DNA from: Siderastrea radians | Lineage: Eukaryota > Cnidaria > Anthozoa > Scleractinia > Rhizangiidae | Direction of reading: 5' to 3' | DNA length: 64,000 bases | Assembly: GCA_964017195.1 (NCBI GenBank) | Contig: OZ024891.1 | Span: 5,327,494 to 5,391,493 of the forward strand | Shown here: positions 12,401 to 22,886 of the stretch, piece by piece | Numbering within the stretch: position 1 is the first letter of the stretch | Layout: the number at the start of each line of letters is the position of its first letter | The notes under the pieces: model-generated | Seen by the model: the letters and a program-made list of their open reading frames with translations, nothing else | Databases searched by the model: none | Told to the model about the DNA's origin: nothing | Position numbers and translations under genes: made by a program

Positions 12401-15400
12401 GAACCCTTGAAAAATGTCAGCCTAATCTTCTCCTAGCCTGCGAATACAGCCATCTCTCCAAGCTCCAGCTGCTTGCCGCAGCAAGTGTCCAGAACGCAGA
12501 GAGGCGGCTGTATTCACAGACTAAATCTTCTCCAAGCACAGCAAACAGAGAGCACATGTGCAGCTGATGATAATTCTTTTTTAATGTCCACACTGATTGT
12601 AATTGCATGCCATGGGGCAATCAGAATAACACAGTATTACTGTCTCCTTCTTGACCAAAGAAACTTGTGCCATAAAGAATGATTGTTTGAACAACTCTCA
12701 AAATCAGTAATAAAGTGAAAGCATTGTAACAAAACAATTCTTGGTTGTAGCCAGAAGGGAGACTAAGAGTCCTGTGGACTCCGCATTTATGGAATATTCA
12801 CCTAAGTTTTCAAACATACTTTGTACATACAGGAAAAAGGCTCGGGGTTCCCAATTTTCAATTCTGGGTTTCTGGTAAATTGTGATCAGAGTCACATCTA
12901 GTGTTGTGAACTCCACGTGAAATCTGAGACTGTATTTTGAGCTTGTCTTTCCAAAGTTTAAAATACGAAATTTACAATGGTGCGTTAGTGGTTTACATGT
13001 TTTTCACAAGACCAGCACGACTTTATGTTGGTCAAATCCTTGGTTAAAATTAATTTTTCACCTTGGCGCTGGTCAGATGCACAGCCTCAATCTGGATAAA
13101 CCTTTAATTTGAAACTTGCATGTGCACTGCTTCAAACTACAGCAATTTTTAGTGCATACATAAAATTGTAAGGTTACTAACTGACATCACCCAATAAAAA
13201 AGGTCTTAGGCTCAAAATGTTTGGATCAAAAACCCAATTTTTTGGCACCTCAAATGTGGCTCTATAAATGTGACCCTGTTTGTCTTTACCCAAGTGTCAT
13301 TCATCCATTGAAAATTTTGGCTCAAACTGTGAACACAAGGCTGTTACCTTGCCAAATGTCAGAAATTAGGAGCCCAGTCTGTGAAACAGTAGGAATGTTA
13401 GCTAAAAATAAGGTACCTTTATTAGTTTTTTTGGGTGCACTGAGAATAGGTGATTTGGGGGGCATCTGTTAGGTGATAGCCTCGGAAAGCCTCTGAAGTC
13501 AGACTGCTGCACCATGTGATCGTGAACTGATGTAAAATGGATCTGATATTTCTGATGTTTTGGGCTCATACCACTTACAGTACCCCCCATGCTAGTCTGA
13601 AGTCGTACTGGTCTGAGTTTTTAATGTAGAAAATTTTTGGCCCTAGTTTTTTTTGGCATAGTTACAGCACTAAGACTTGGTGCAATTTGCATAAAAACAA
13701 GTCAGATCTTAGAAATTCTACATGTTAGTTATGAAAGTGAGATTTCATCACTTTTGGCTACCCAGTGGAAGGGAATTTTTATGTTCCGGATGGGTGGAAT
13801 TGTTTAGTTTTAGAGGATCAAATTTGCAGTTTAGAAACACTGTGTGGTGAGATTTTATTTTGCTTTTATAGTGGTGTCACATTTCATCAGTGTCTTGAGG
13901 CTAATTGTGGACAAATAACAACTCCCATGAAACACAAAACTTTATTGTCATTTAGTAATGATTTCAGCCAAACTTGACTTCATGCAAGCTGTTATTAGGT
14001 TTTGCTTGAAACAAGAGTAGTTTAAATCATTTGGTTGCTTTCAATACACTTGAGCTGATCTGGGAATATTTTGCATGGGACCTTTTTTTGTGGATCATGA
14101 AACTATCTCCCAAAAACCTTTTTAGCCATAGGATATTCTGTCTAGATTTCAAGTTCATAGGTCAATTTTGTAGAAAATAGACAAAAACAAATTAAAAATA
14201 GCTGGTGATCTGTCCCCTGTAAATGATTTGGTTACAAGTTGTTTGTGTTTTAATGTCCCTATTGCACAAAAACGTGCGATATATTAAAGTAGGAGTAGAA
14301 AAGTTGAATCCTTGTTAAAGTACAGTTTTCACTTTCTTGCTTACTTTTTTATGGAGACTTTTAACTCTATAATAAGTTACAATAGTAATTATTTATTATT
14401 CTTTTGATTTTATTTGCAGATACTGTTTATTGCTGGCTTAGCTTTGGTAATTGGATTAGAAAGAACTTTTAGATTTTTCTTTCAAAAGCACAAGCTAAAG
14501 GGAAGTTCATGTTTTCTTGGTGGAGTGTTGGTTGTTCTTTTTGGGTGGCCCCTTATAGGAATGGTCATAGAAATTTATGGATTTGTACTTTTGTTTAGGT
14601 AAGTGATGCATGTTTTTTCATGATTGTAGACCTGCCAACTCTTATGCTGCATGTGATGTTTTCATTTTTGGGTCTTGCATTTTGTGGTTAGCATATCAAA
14701 TTGAAAAGAGGTTCTCAGAAAAGAGGTTTAATGTCGCGTGTCACAGTCAGATGATTAAAAATAGGTCCAAGTCACGAGATTTGTATAGGTGTAGACTGAA
14801 AACGTATTTTCCAGAGTCCACTTATAAAATAACAGGACTAGTTTTCTATGATCTTATTCTCATTGTTCTTTTTCATCCATCTTGTGGTTTTGGTTTTTAT
14901 TTTCATCTTTTAGGATTTTGTTATAATAATTATTTGATACATGTTGGCAAACGTTATTTTAAATAGCATTATTAAAATTAAAACATCATAAATACCACAG
15001 CAGCTTTGTTCAGATCTCAAAGTAAGCTGCTTTGTTCATGTCGACAGGTTCACTTAAGCTTGTTTGTTTATTGAATTTCTGAAGTAGTATCAAAGGTCTA
15101 TTGGGTTGTTTTCTAGTGAGGCTTAAAGTTCACAAAAAATTGCATGACACAAAGGTTAAATTTCATGGAAAATTTTGTAATGTTCGTGCACTGAATCAGG
15201 CCAGAACATGAGCAGAGTAAAGGACCTTGATATTGCATTTCACTTTCTTTAAAGTACAAAGTGAGTAAAGTTTATGACACCACCTCAATTGATGGAAGTA
15301 CTTCAGTTCATTTCCTCAAACCTATGAATTTCCTGTTAGATCATGAAAGATATACTGGTTCACACAAGCGACGCAAATGCAAGTGCAAGCACAAGCACAA

Positions 15401-18400
15401 ACAAACACACATGTGAACTGCCACAATGCAAATGCAAGTGCAAGCACCAAAGCCATAAATGGAAAATGTTTCATTTCCTTGTGCTTGCATTTGCATTTCA
15501 CACATGTGAACCAGGGCAACGCAAAGGCAAACGCAAACGCAAACGCAAGATGAAAAATGCTCGTTCCATGCCTCCGCGGTTTAAGTTCAAACCAAGATGG
15601 TGTCCTCCATGGTGACATCTGATGAAAAACTAGACTGCGAGCAGCCGTCCTATTTTCCTCAGATCCTACGCGCGAGTGGAAATGAATAAATTATGCAAAA
15701 TAGGGGTAAAAACGAGAGGGGAATGGGGGAGAGGGAGGAAATCGTTCATTGTGATGTTGCAGCAAGCGACAAAGATAGCGATCTCTTCACTCCGGGTTTT
15801 TTGGGAGAGTTTGATGCATCGTAATTTCTGGACAACTTGTTTTGCTGCGTCTGATGAGGTGAGTTAGACATTCTTTTAGACCTTTCAGTTTCATTTTTCT
15901 CGTTCTGGGCTGTGCGTGGAGCTGGCTGATTCAAGTTGCTCTTCAAAATTTTCACAGTACACGCTGCAGCTCTAACCTTCGTTCCACACGGCGAACACAC
16001 ACGCGTCGAAAATTGTTCACCGGACGATAAATGAAACCCAAGGTCTTCTTCAAGGTAGGACGCCAGGGACCTATTTAAGCCTTTTTTCTGAGGAACTTGG
16101 AATATATTTTCTGTGGAAATATATCCCGTTTTTGAGGACTGAAAACTGCCGTATGTGACGGAGAACGTCCGGTAGCAAATTCTGCAAAATTGAGAAGACT
16201 CTTCCCCTTTACGCTTTCTTCCTCGCTTACTTTGCGGGACAATCTTTTTCGGTGTCTCGAGATTCATTTCCGTTTCATTTCGATTTTATCATTCGACGAG
16301 TTTACAGAATAACGAAAGAAGGAAAACGCGCGCTGGTCCGTTTCGAAATATATCCGCCACACTTCTCGAGTTTGTGTACAGTGATCGATTACACAACAAT
16401 GAGTTTTCCCGGGAAATGGGTATCGGTTTTCAAACTGGGTGGTTCTATCAATCAAAGTCATCAGATAAGTGTTTATTAAATTAAAGGCGGCAATGTTTTA
16501 AGATCAAAGATTGCTCAGCAGTCTCTTTCTTCTTCCTCTTCCCCGCGCCCGCGCTTCTCGCGGCTCGCGGCTTCGCCGCTCGCCGCTCACGCCTCACTCG
16601 CCAACTCGCCAACCTCCAACTCGCCAACCTCGCTGAAAGAAAACTCGCCAACCTCGCTGAAATTGAAAGAAAACTCGCCAACCTCGCTGAAATTAGGAGA
16701 AGAAAGAGACTGCTCGCAGTCTAGATTCAGAGAAAAACTGAAAAAACAACTTACATGGACTGATGTGGCTAAAGAAGTGGGACTAGAAATGGTATGTTGT
16801 ATGATATGGAGGGAAATAAGTTATAAGTTGTTGTAGAAACTGGATTAACTTACAAACACAATAAAATGGTTAATAAAAACAATGCCAAGACATTGACTTT
16901 GTCTGCCATCTTTAATCTCGTTCCCAGAGTCCTTGTTCCTGACTGCTGGTCTAAGGTAACACGGACTCTAGGAACAAGATTGCCGCCATCTTGGGATACT
17001 AGAATGCACTTGCGTATCTCACCCTGTTTGCGTTTGCATTCGATGTGTGAACTTCGCCTGCGCTTGCTCTTGCATTTACGTTTGGGCTTGTGTTTGCGTC
17101 GCACATGTGAACCAGCCTTTAGTTTGAGCAGTTGATAATTTTCTTAATTTTGTAGCCAATTTAGAATTCATCTTGATTGGTTCAAGTTGGTTTGGTGAAT
17201 GAAAAGAGTTAACAATCTGCTTTTTCAGATTGTAATTCAGTTGGTAAGGCACTAGCCTGCAGAGCTTAAGTTCTCAGTTCTAATTCTTGGCCTGACTATG
17301 GTCCAAGTTCAACTGTTCCAATGACCATCCTTTTGAAAATGGAAGAAAATCGTTGTACTTGAGTATGTAGTGTTTTGTCCAACCAAAATGGTGACTTTCA
17401 TCGATCACGTATCCTTAAGAAATGACAATTTTTGCAGTCCTGGCTTGGTATTCGTTTCCCAGAAAGGCTTCTTAATGAATAAGTCAACTGAATTATGTTT
17501 GTGAGTGCTGAAAATCAAGTGGAACTAGAACTAGAACTGTCATCTGTGTGTCAAGTAGTCAGTACTACATCTTTAAATAGTTTTAAGGCAGCTGCCTGGC
17601 AGCAGTCAGAAAGCTGGAAGTACCAACACATCTTTGTAGTGTGTAAGCTGACTGCCACCCCATACTATTAGGGCTGCAACGATACATTTTCCCGCAGTAC
17701 GATACATATCTCAATACAGGTGCCACGATGCGATACATGATACAATACTTAATTACTGTGCGTGACAAAAGTAGTTACCAACAACTTAGACTACTTTCAA
17801 ATAATTTATTTCTATAACAACAAATGTAGCATAGTAAAAACACAACGTCAAATCGCCTTACCAGGGCTAAAGTGCAGAGCAGCTTGGGTGAGGAATATCA
17901 AAGGCAGTGCTTTCAGAAATTTGTTGATGTAGCATATTTTATAGGCTCGATTTCCGCCGCTCTCTCGAGTCCGGTCTTTGTTCCTCCCGAAAGAGACGGC
18001 TGGACGCTTGACCCGTTGACCTTGTCTGTGATGTAATTCGAAAAAATTAATTTATGCGTCTCCGATGTCACTGGAAGTGAAATCGGACGCCAAATTTCTT
18101 GTTTATTTGGCATGCATCACGCGCCCGTGCCTACCCAAAAAATTTCGAATTAGTTTCTTCGGTACATTTCTGTACATTGTGAAAATTCCTATAAATTTCT
18201 TCGATGTTCGAATGGATGGCTTAACGTGCAAGCGATAACACTCCGAAAAAATTTAACTCTAATAGTGGATGCATCTTCTGTGGCTGCTAACAAACTGACT
18301 TTCGAAAGAGAACTAAATTAAATGGAAAAGTGTCTGATTTGCGAGACAGAATTTGTCGAGTGTAAACGTGGAGAGTTATATCCGTAACGGACGCTGTTAT

Positions 18401-19868
18401 CGAGATCTAAAGCGCCTTGAGAAGATCCGAGAAGATGCAAAAACTCTTCAACATTTATTGAAGGAAAAGTTTACAACAAATAATCGCCCGAAACGTCGAA
18501 ATCTCTTCGCCACACAACAGATCAAGTAAGAGGAAAGGCCGATAAACTCAGCGCTGATTCCAACAGACTTCAGGTACCGCACTCGGTCTTGCATAAGAGA
18601 AGCCAGAGGAGAAATCCCAAGGGCGATTGATTTCGCATTTGAGAACGGTCTTACTGTGTCGAACACAATCGGGGCTGACAGAAAAATTCAATGGCTTTCC
18701 CGATCCTGTTGGTTGAATAACGAACACATCTAAGCCGCTAACTAGCTTTTCAAGTGCCTCTCGCTGTAAATCTTTTAAATTCTCGATTTGAAACGTCTCC
18801 AAAACTCGCTGAAAAGCCGCATTCATCTTTTCCACTCTGATGACATATGATAATTTTTGTGATAATGTTCCCAGACGAAAATCTGCAGGCAGCAACCTGA
18901 TTGGCTGAAACCAACAATAGAAATCAGACGCGTCCAGCCGCTATTTCGGGGGGATGAGTGCGGGCTCATTTTCCCGAACAGCGGCTGGTAATCGAGCCTA
19001 CATATTTTATTGCATCATGATATCGTGATATCTTATTCAAATATCGATATTTGTATGGCAGGAAAAAATATCGCGGTTCACCGATGCATTGGTGTATCAT
19101 TGCAGCTCTAATACCATCATTAGGGCAAGCTATTTAGGGGGGTAGCTTAGTATCAAAGTCTGTAATCTAAGTGACTATACGAAAGGGTGTACTGCCGAGG
19201 TTGCATGTAACTGCAACTTTTTGTTGAAGAAGCAGAAAATACTAATGGGTATCTTATGTTTTTTACAGAGGTTTCTTTCCAGTCGTTATTAACTTTTTAA
19301 GAAGAGTACCAGTTATTGGAAATGTACTCAACTTGCCAGGAATAAGCCAGGTTGGTAAAAACGATATTTTTCATTACAGCCAACATTTGCATTCTTTGTT
19401 ATTGACACCATGTTATTACAGAAAGGAGTTAAAGCACAACAAAATGCCATATGGATTTAAGAGTCCTGCTAAGTGACCTGTCAGTTGGTGTTGTACAAAC
19501 AGAAAAATTGACTGTAAATTGAAAAGGGATGAGAGGAGTTAGATCTGGGATAAAAAGCCATGGGATCAAGGTCAGGTTTTCTTTTAGATGTTAGTTTTTA
19601 TGCTGGGCATTTTTCACACTATTAGGATCAAGGATAAATGCAGGTACAAAACATTGGATCAGTAGTGCAAATGTATACCTTGTGATGATCTTGATGCACG
19701 CCTGTTCAAAAGTGAAAATTACCATCAAAACCACAGTAAAAAAAAGCCCAACCCTGATACTGTGTGGTACAGACTATACAGAGCATCGCTTGTTTAATGA
19801 GATCTATTTCTGTTCATTTTCAGATAGTGGGAAGATTAGCAGGAGATGGCAGCAACTCCATGGTCTAA
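9423..19868 (+). CDS. GOLT1B: Vesicle transport protein GOT1B
   Basis: GOLT1B/Got1 is a small four-helix membrane protein of the ER-Golgi system, linked to ER exit and SNARE-dependent fusion at the Golgi. The five coding exons are 9423-9447, 9527-9618, 14420-14598, 19269-19350 and 19824-19868, giving 140 codons plus stop (the family is about 138 aa). All borders are GT-AG and phases agree. Family motifs are clear: GFGVFFLFLGVLFFFDKGLL, AIGN, IAGLALVIGLERTFRFFFQK, FLGG, GWPLIGM and IEIYGF. The C-terminus is ISQ-IVGRLAGDGSNSMV. Hydrophobic helices fall in exons 2-4. The next-nearest AATAAA signals are at 19868 (overlapping the stop) and 20230. Introns 2 and 3 (4.8 and 4.7 kb) carry many transposon insertions. 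Confidence 0.97.
10030..10282. repeat. Dispersed C-rich MITE-like repeat, copy 1
   Basis: This C-rich segment shares its internal phrase (CCCACCCCTCTGGAAATTTT, then a TTTGAGACCC stretch) and its right end (TATGGATATTTTatgtaACCACACA) with the element at 50672-50870. The left inverted repeat is not clear here, so the copy is probably damaged. The minus-strand ORF across it is a by-product. Confidence 0.55.
10571..10609. repeat. (ATC)n microsatellite
   Basis: A run of CAT/ATC trinucleotides with one interruption (CGT), just left of the MITE at 10611. It produces a spurious poly-Ser ORF. Confidence 0.95.
10611..11050. mobile_element. MITE with about 32-bp TIRs and an inner palindrome
   Basis: The left end TTTAAAGTGCACCTATCCTC is mirrored at 11050 (reverse complement TTTAAAGTGCATGTAACCCC), both followed by AAAATATTTTTT. 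A second, almost perfect 33-bp inverted pair lies inside at 10768-10800 and 10853-10885 (core GGGGCATGGGTCTATTCCTG). The whole 440 bp is therefore either a nested pair of inverted-repeat elements or one with two-tier symmetry. No ORF. Confidence 0.75.
11540..11727. mobile_element. MITE with CAGGGCTGTCATT ends
   Basis: A perfect 13-bp terminal inverted repeat, CAGGGCTGTCATT at 11540 and AATGACAGCCCTG ending at 11727, bounds 188 bp. CAGGG-type ends are typical of hAT elements (family knowledge); no clear 8-bp target duplication was found. Confidence 0.6.
12434..12523. mobile_element. 90-bp MITE with perfect 10-bp target duplication
   Basis: The element reads TAGCCTGCGAATACAGCC at the left and GGCTGTATTCACAGACTA at the right. 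It is bordered by an identical AATCTTCTCC at 12424-12433 and 12524-12533. A 10-bp duplication fits the Mutator-like range (8-11 bp). The copy is very small and lies in GOLT1B intron 2. Confidence 0.75.
15355..15514. mobile_element. Low-complexity inverted-repeat element (GCAAATGCAAGTGC type)
   Basis: Left end CTGGTTCACACAAGCGACG runs into GCAAATGCAAGTGCAAGCAC repeats. The right half is the mirror image (GTGCTTGCATTTGCATTTCA, CACATGTGAACCAG). The repeats give low-complexity Cys/Lys or Ala/Phe ORFs that should not be taken as genes. Related sequence continues to about 15550 and appears again, inverted, at 17025-17115. Confidence 0.65.
15746..16267 (-). CDS. ZAD-like zinc-finger protein (uncharacterised)
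   Basis: The 173-aa ORF opens with a basic stretch (QSKRGRKRKGEES) and then a four-cysteine module: FCRICYRTF (residues about 27-35), a STENIF segment, SYLEEDLGF, and RVCSPCGTKVRAA near residue 90. The C-x2-C ... C-x2-C spacing with ENIF in between resembles the ZAD (zinc-finger associated) dimerisation fold known from insect transcription factors. The remainder is Ser/Asn/Lys-rich and ends shortly after SLSLAATSQ. No further DNA-binding domain follows, so it is a short standalone protein, the first exon of a longer one, or a transposon accessory ORF. It is antisense to GOLT1B inside intron 3. Confidence 0.55.
   Translation of the reverse strand: MNLETPKKIVPQSKRGRKRKGEESSQFCRICYRTFSVTYGSFQSSKTGYISTENIFQVPQKKGLNRSLASYLEEDLGFHLSSGEQFSTRVCSPCGTKVRAAACTVKILKSNLNQPAPRTAQNEKNETERSKRMSNSPHQTQQNKLSRNYDASNSPKKPGVKRSLSLSLAATSQ
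16596..16692. repeat. Short tandem repeat, CTCGCCAACCTCGCTGAAA
   Basis: The phrase CTCGCCAACCTC recurs several times, three of them followed by GCTGAAA with variable A-rich spacers. It adjoins the right end of the ZAD-ORF element. The ORF here is a by-product (ARLASFL-type repeats). Confidence 0.7.
16914..16981. mobile_element. Short inverted-repeat element (GTTCCCAGAGTCC)
   Basis: ATCTCGTTCCCAGAGTCC at the left is mirrored by GGACTCTAGGAACAAGAT at the right, enclosing about 30 bp. The translations NLVPRV and TLGTRL seen across it are a familiar by-product of this kind of repeat in coral gene sets (recalled, not searched). No real ORF. Confidence 0.6.
17025..17115. repeat. Low-complexity repeat, inverted relative to 15355
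   Basis: GCCTGCGCTTGCTCTTGCAT and GTTTGCGTCGCACATGTGAA end in CCAG at 17115. This is the mirror of the left end at 15355 (CTGGTTCACACAAGCGACG). The pair could be the two outer ends of one larger nested insertion or two separate copies. Confidence 0.55.
17225..17300 (+). repeat. tRNA-derived SINE head
   Basis: TAATTCAGTTGGTAAGGCAC resembles a tRNA box A (TRGYNNAGTTGG) and TCAGTTCTAATTC about 40 nt later resembles box B (GGTTCGAATCC), both with changes. A full cloverleaf does not form, so this is a SINE or tRNA relic rather than a functional tRNA gene. Confidence 0.4.
17942..19000 (-). mobile_element. Mutator-like(?) element with 9-bp target duplication carrying a RecQ fragment
   Basis: Terminal inverted repeats start TAGGCTCGATTTCCGCCGCT at the left and TAGGCTCGATTACCAGCCGC (reverse complement) at the right, with diverged similarity over about 70 bp including GGCTGGACGC. 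A perfect CATATTTTA lies at 17933-17941 and 19001-19009. A 9-bp duplication points to Mutator-like elements, though the transposase is missing and assignment is inference. The interior carries a helicase fragment (18538-18895). The element sits inside a hAT-like element in GOLT1B intron 3. Confidence 0.75.
18538..18895 (-). pseudogene. Broken RecQ-type DNA helicase fragment
   Basis: The frame starting at 18895 contains AFQRVLETFQIENLKDLQ, REALEKLVSGLDVF and VIQPTGSGKPLNF. This is the motif 0 region (F....LR..Q) and Walker A of RecQ-family helicases. About 70 codons on, the same homology continues in another frame as IALGISPLASLMQDRVRYLK followed by VGISAEFIG, which is RecQ motif Ia (SPLISLMxDQV). 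A frameshift around 18660-18680 therefore breaks the ORF, and motifs II-VI are absent. RecQ helicases unwind DNA 3'-5' in repair; this copy cannot. It is bounded by the TIRs of the 17942-19000 element and is best read as captured or ancestral transposon cargo. Confidence 0.75.
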
Positions 19869-20875
19869 ATAAAAATATATAAAACACAAGACAACAACAT
19901 GCCAGTGTGGTGCATGGGAAGTGGCCTCTCCACTGAAGAACTGTTACAAGGGAGGTGCATCATGTACATTTATTTACTCAACATGATCAGCTCTTGATCA
20001 AAGGAAGCCAGTTTGTCTTTGGCCATTTCGGTTCACTTCATGAAGACCGTTTGGTTATTCATGCAGCCCCAGCTCTTAAAACAGTGCAACACTTGTTATA
20101 GTCCCATTCTACACTGCACTGGGTTTTGGGACATAATAATATGTATGTATGTATGTATGTATGACTTAACTTGAAATAACTTGTGGCCATTGCAGATATC
20201 TGTGTTTCAGTCTTTCAATAGACTTTTTAAATAAACTGTGGCCATTCATTTTCTTCACCTAGAAGAACTAGTTGTTTTTTGAATTGGGCACTCAGTAACC
20301 AGAGGTAAAGGTTAGGTGGCACTGTGTGTAACAGTAAAACGTTCAGGCGGGGAAAACAAAATGAAAAATAGGCCGTTGGCATTATTTTAGCGAGAGACCC
20401 ACATAAGAAAATGTACGAGTGCTGCTAAAATTTGGCCTGGTCACAGTTACGCTGTTTCCCTATGTGGAGGTTTATCTCACATTATTTAACAGTTATTCGC
20501 CGAAGTGAATATTGTGGAATGATGTCGAGGGGATTATTCCACAACATTCACTGAGCCTGAGGAGAATAATCGTTTTAGTTTAATTGCTCAGGCGATTATC
20601 AGACAAAATGCATTTTTTTTTCTTTTCTCCAAAAACAATCAAAAATTGCACAGTTACCATTTTGAAAATTAGTATTAGTATTATAAAGAAAATTAGTATT
20701 ATAATCACCTCGCGCGGGGTGATTATAGCAAGATATGATGTAATCCTCGTAATCCTCGACCAATCAGTACTAATATCTCATTACAAGACATTCACTTATT
20801 TTCATAAGAAACGGCTACGCCTAAGATAAGAGTCACTTTTTCAGACAAATCTTCATCTACCTCTCTATGATCGTA

Positions 20876-21000
20876 GGCTTAGGTCAGACATCCAACTTGT
20901 GTGCCAAACCTAATGCAGATGAGGAAAAGCTATTGTTTTCCCTAATTTACATTAGGTTTGGCACATGTAAAGTTCGACGTTTGCTCTAGGTCTTAGTATC
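20876..21000. mobile_element. MITE, AGGTCAGACATC / ACCTAATG family, copy 1
   Basis: GTGCCAAACCTAATG and CATTAGGTTTGGCAC form an inverted pair around an A/T-rich loop. The outer parts (GGCTTAGGTCAGACATCCAA; AAAGTTCGACGTTTGCTCTA, GGTCTTAGTATCG) match copy 2 at 22794-22886. Non-coding. Confidence 0.65.
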
Positions 21001-22227
21001 GTCACATTTAAAAAAACATCTAATTGGGTATCAAACGTTATGGTTCATGTTTTTTTGAGTTGTTGTCAAACAGTTGAGGCTGATAGGCTCTTATGTGGTT
21101 CTTGGAACTCAAAGTAAATTGTTTGGTGCAAAGATAGAGTGAAACTGTGCTAAGCCTTTATTAAATTAAATTTTTGTAATGTTTCAATAAATGTAGCTCA
21201 TTGGGAAACACGTCTTTATAAAACAAACTTGTTTCTGGTTGACGAAAAATTGGCGAATGCCAGGACAAACTTCCAATTTACTGATACGTTGCAGCTCTGT
21301 TAGATTGAGAAGATTCGAAGGTTGGAACCACAATATGTCATAACCCTTTAAGCCCTGATATAAAAATGCATATTCTCCTTACTGTACTCCATACATTTCT
21401 TATGGAACTAGTAAGGAGAATTTGTCTAAATATCAAGACATCTTATCCTTGGTGAACACTTCCTTTATTCTCATCACTTGAATGCTTAAACAAGTATTGA
21501 TAATGTAAAGAGAAATTTCATTTTCGTCACTGTTAGTTTTAGTAGAGAAAAGGAACAAGGGATTCTAGTAAGTCCTGCGATTTGTTGTACTTTTCTGAGG
21601 TATCAAAACTTCATCAATAACCTTTTTTAAATAAAAAATGTTATTTATTTCTAGTGCTTGGGCCTGTTCCTTGCTGCTGATACAAATTAGGACTGGTTAA
21701 AGCAATCAGGGCTCTCACTGAATTTTTCTTGTTATTTCTGAGCATTTCTTCATACAAGAGTAGCAAGGTAGTAAAAGGTGAACAGGCATTCTCGTTTTCT
21801 GTGTAGCACCACTTACTCCACAGCCATAACTTTGAGAAACCTGACCAGGGTTTCTGAAAACAAAGTTTTCTTTGTTTCTTGTTTTACTGGCAACGCGCAA
21901 AACGGTGGCAACTTCTAATTAATTCACACGCCTCCGTGTGATGGACTAGCCAATCGGATTTCAAAGATAGCTTTCAAACCAATTCAAGTTGACTTGAAGC
22001 CTTGGCTTGGTTTACTTGAAGGCACCTTTGAGTTCTTATCAGATATTTGATCTTAGTATATACCAAACCAGTGGATAGTGTTTTTCGCGCACTCTGATTG
22101 GCTACTCAAACTCGGGATAGCATTTGCTGTTCACCTCCCGGGATTTTTCGAGTTTTCCCTCATTTCTCAGAAAAAGGGAACTATTTGGTGCTGGCTACCC
22201 ACTGGTTTCATATATACTAATTAAAAA

Positions 22228-22326
22228 CAATTATTCACCTCAGTACTGGTGAGTGGACATTTACCACGAGGCTTCGCGGCTCGGCAAATATCCACCATTA
22301 TTCACCTCCACTTCGGTGAATAATTG
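22228..22326. repeat. Inverted-repeat element with CAATTATTCACCTC ends
   Basis: CAATTATTCACCTC at the left is mirrored by GGTGAATAATTG at the right; the core contains a CGAGGCTTCGCGGCTCGG stem. A related sequence, with GCCGAAGTGAATATTGTGGA and its mirror, lies near 20495-20560. Confidence 0.55.
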
Positions 22327-22793
22327 TTAACTATGAGAAAGTACGCGAAGTAATTAGAAGTGCTTACACTTTTGCACGTTGTGCTGTAGAAGTAGGACGG
22401 ACAACAAAGTGCGAAAACTTTGATACATTGATCTTCTTGTAAAACGGGGTTGCAGTTGGTGCTATTTTAAAAATTCCAGAGAACAGTGACGGTAAGAAGT
22501 CGTTTTAGCCGAAAAGTGATTTTCGTCTCGTGGTCCTTCCACTATTCTAAATAGTATTTTGTTAAGTTTCCCAAAGAATTTTTGCCAGTACCTGGCTTAT
22601 CTATTTTTTTTTTCTACTGACCTTGCCCGGAACAATATTTATCCCATCACAACATAGTGGCAAAGACACAATATTCTTAACTGAGTACTAATGAATTATC
22701 TAAGACCAAGGTCAAATGGTGGAAAATCAAAACAATATTTGTTTCACAACATCAAATCCGTCACAAAGCCACGGAAAAAAAATCTAAAGCCAA

Positions 22794-22886
22794 GGCCAAA
22801 CGTCGAACTTTACATGGGACGAACCTAATGCAAATAAGCAAATACTATTGTTTAGCAAATACCCATGTAAAGTTTGACGTTTGGCC
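22794..22886. mobile_element. MITE, same family as 20876, copy 2
   Basis: 25-bp arms (22794-22818 and 22862-22886; GGCCAAACGTCGAACTTTAC...) pair with one mismatch. They enclose ACCTAATGCAAATAAG, as in copy 1. Non-coding. Confidence 0.7.

Larger units (their letters stand above)
15630..16724 (-). mobile_element. Candidate DNA element carrying a ZAD-like ORF
   Basis: CTAGACTGCGAGCAG at 15630-15644 and its exact reverse complement at 16710-16724 bound 1,095 bp. Similarity continues inwards in weaker form (CTATTTTCCTCAG against TCTTTCTTCTCCTAA). A related end, TAGACTGCGAGTAGTCTC, borders the MITE near 62938, so the motif belongs to a repeat family. The interior holds the 173-codon ORF at 15746-16267. 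That the two ends belong to one transposon is an inference; two independent repeat copies could flank a host or retro-copied gene. No target duplication was recognised. Confidence 0.45.
17669..19110. mobile_element. hAT-like element, interrupted by a second transposon
   Basis: The left end TAGGGCTGCAACGATACAT and the right end, reverse complemented, TAGAGCTGCAATGATACACC form a terminal inverted repeat of about 18 bp. YAGGGCTGCAACGAT is a well-known hAT terminus. The flanks ATACTAT (left) and ATACCAT (right) could be a decayed target duplication. Subterminal parts are rich in GATACAT/ATATCG. Once the inner insertion (17942-19000) is removed, only about 380 bp remains, so the host was itself a MITE-sized hAT. 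Confidence 0.7.

Noticed and set aside
15322..15618. ORFs on both strands with CKCKHKHK or AFAFAFA runs
   Set aside because: They come from the GCAAATGCAAG low-complexity inverted repeat and have no domain.
16850..17135. ORFs reading NLVPRV...TLGTRL
   Set aside because: Translation of a dispersed inverted repeat, present on both strands.
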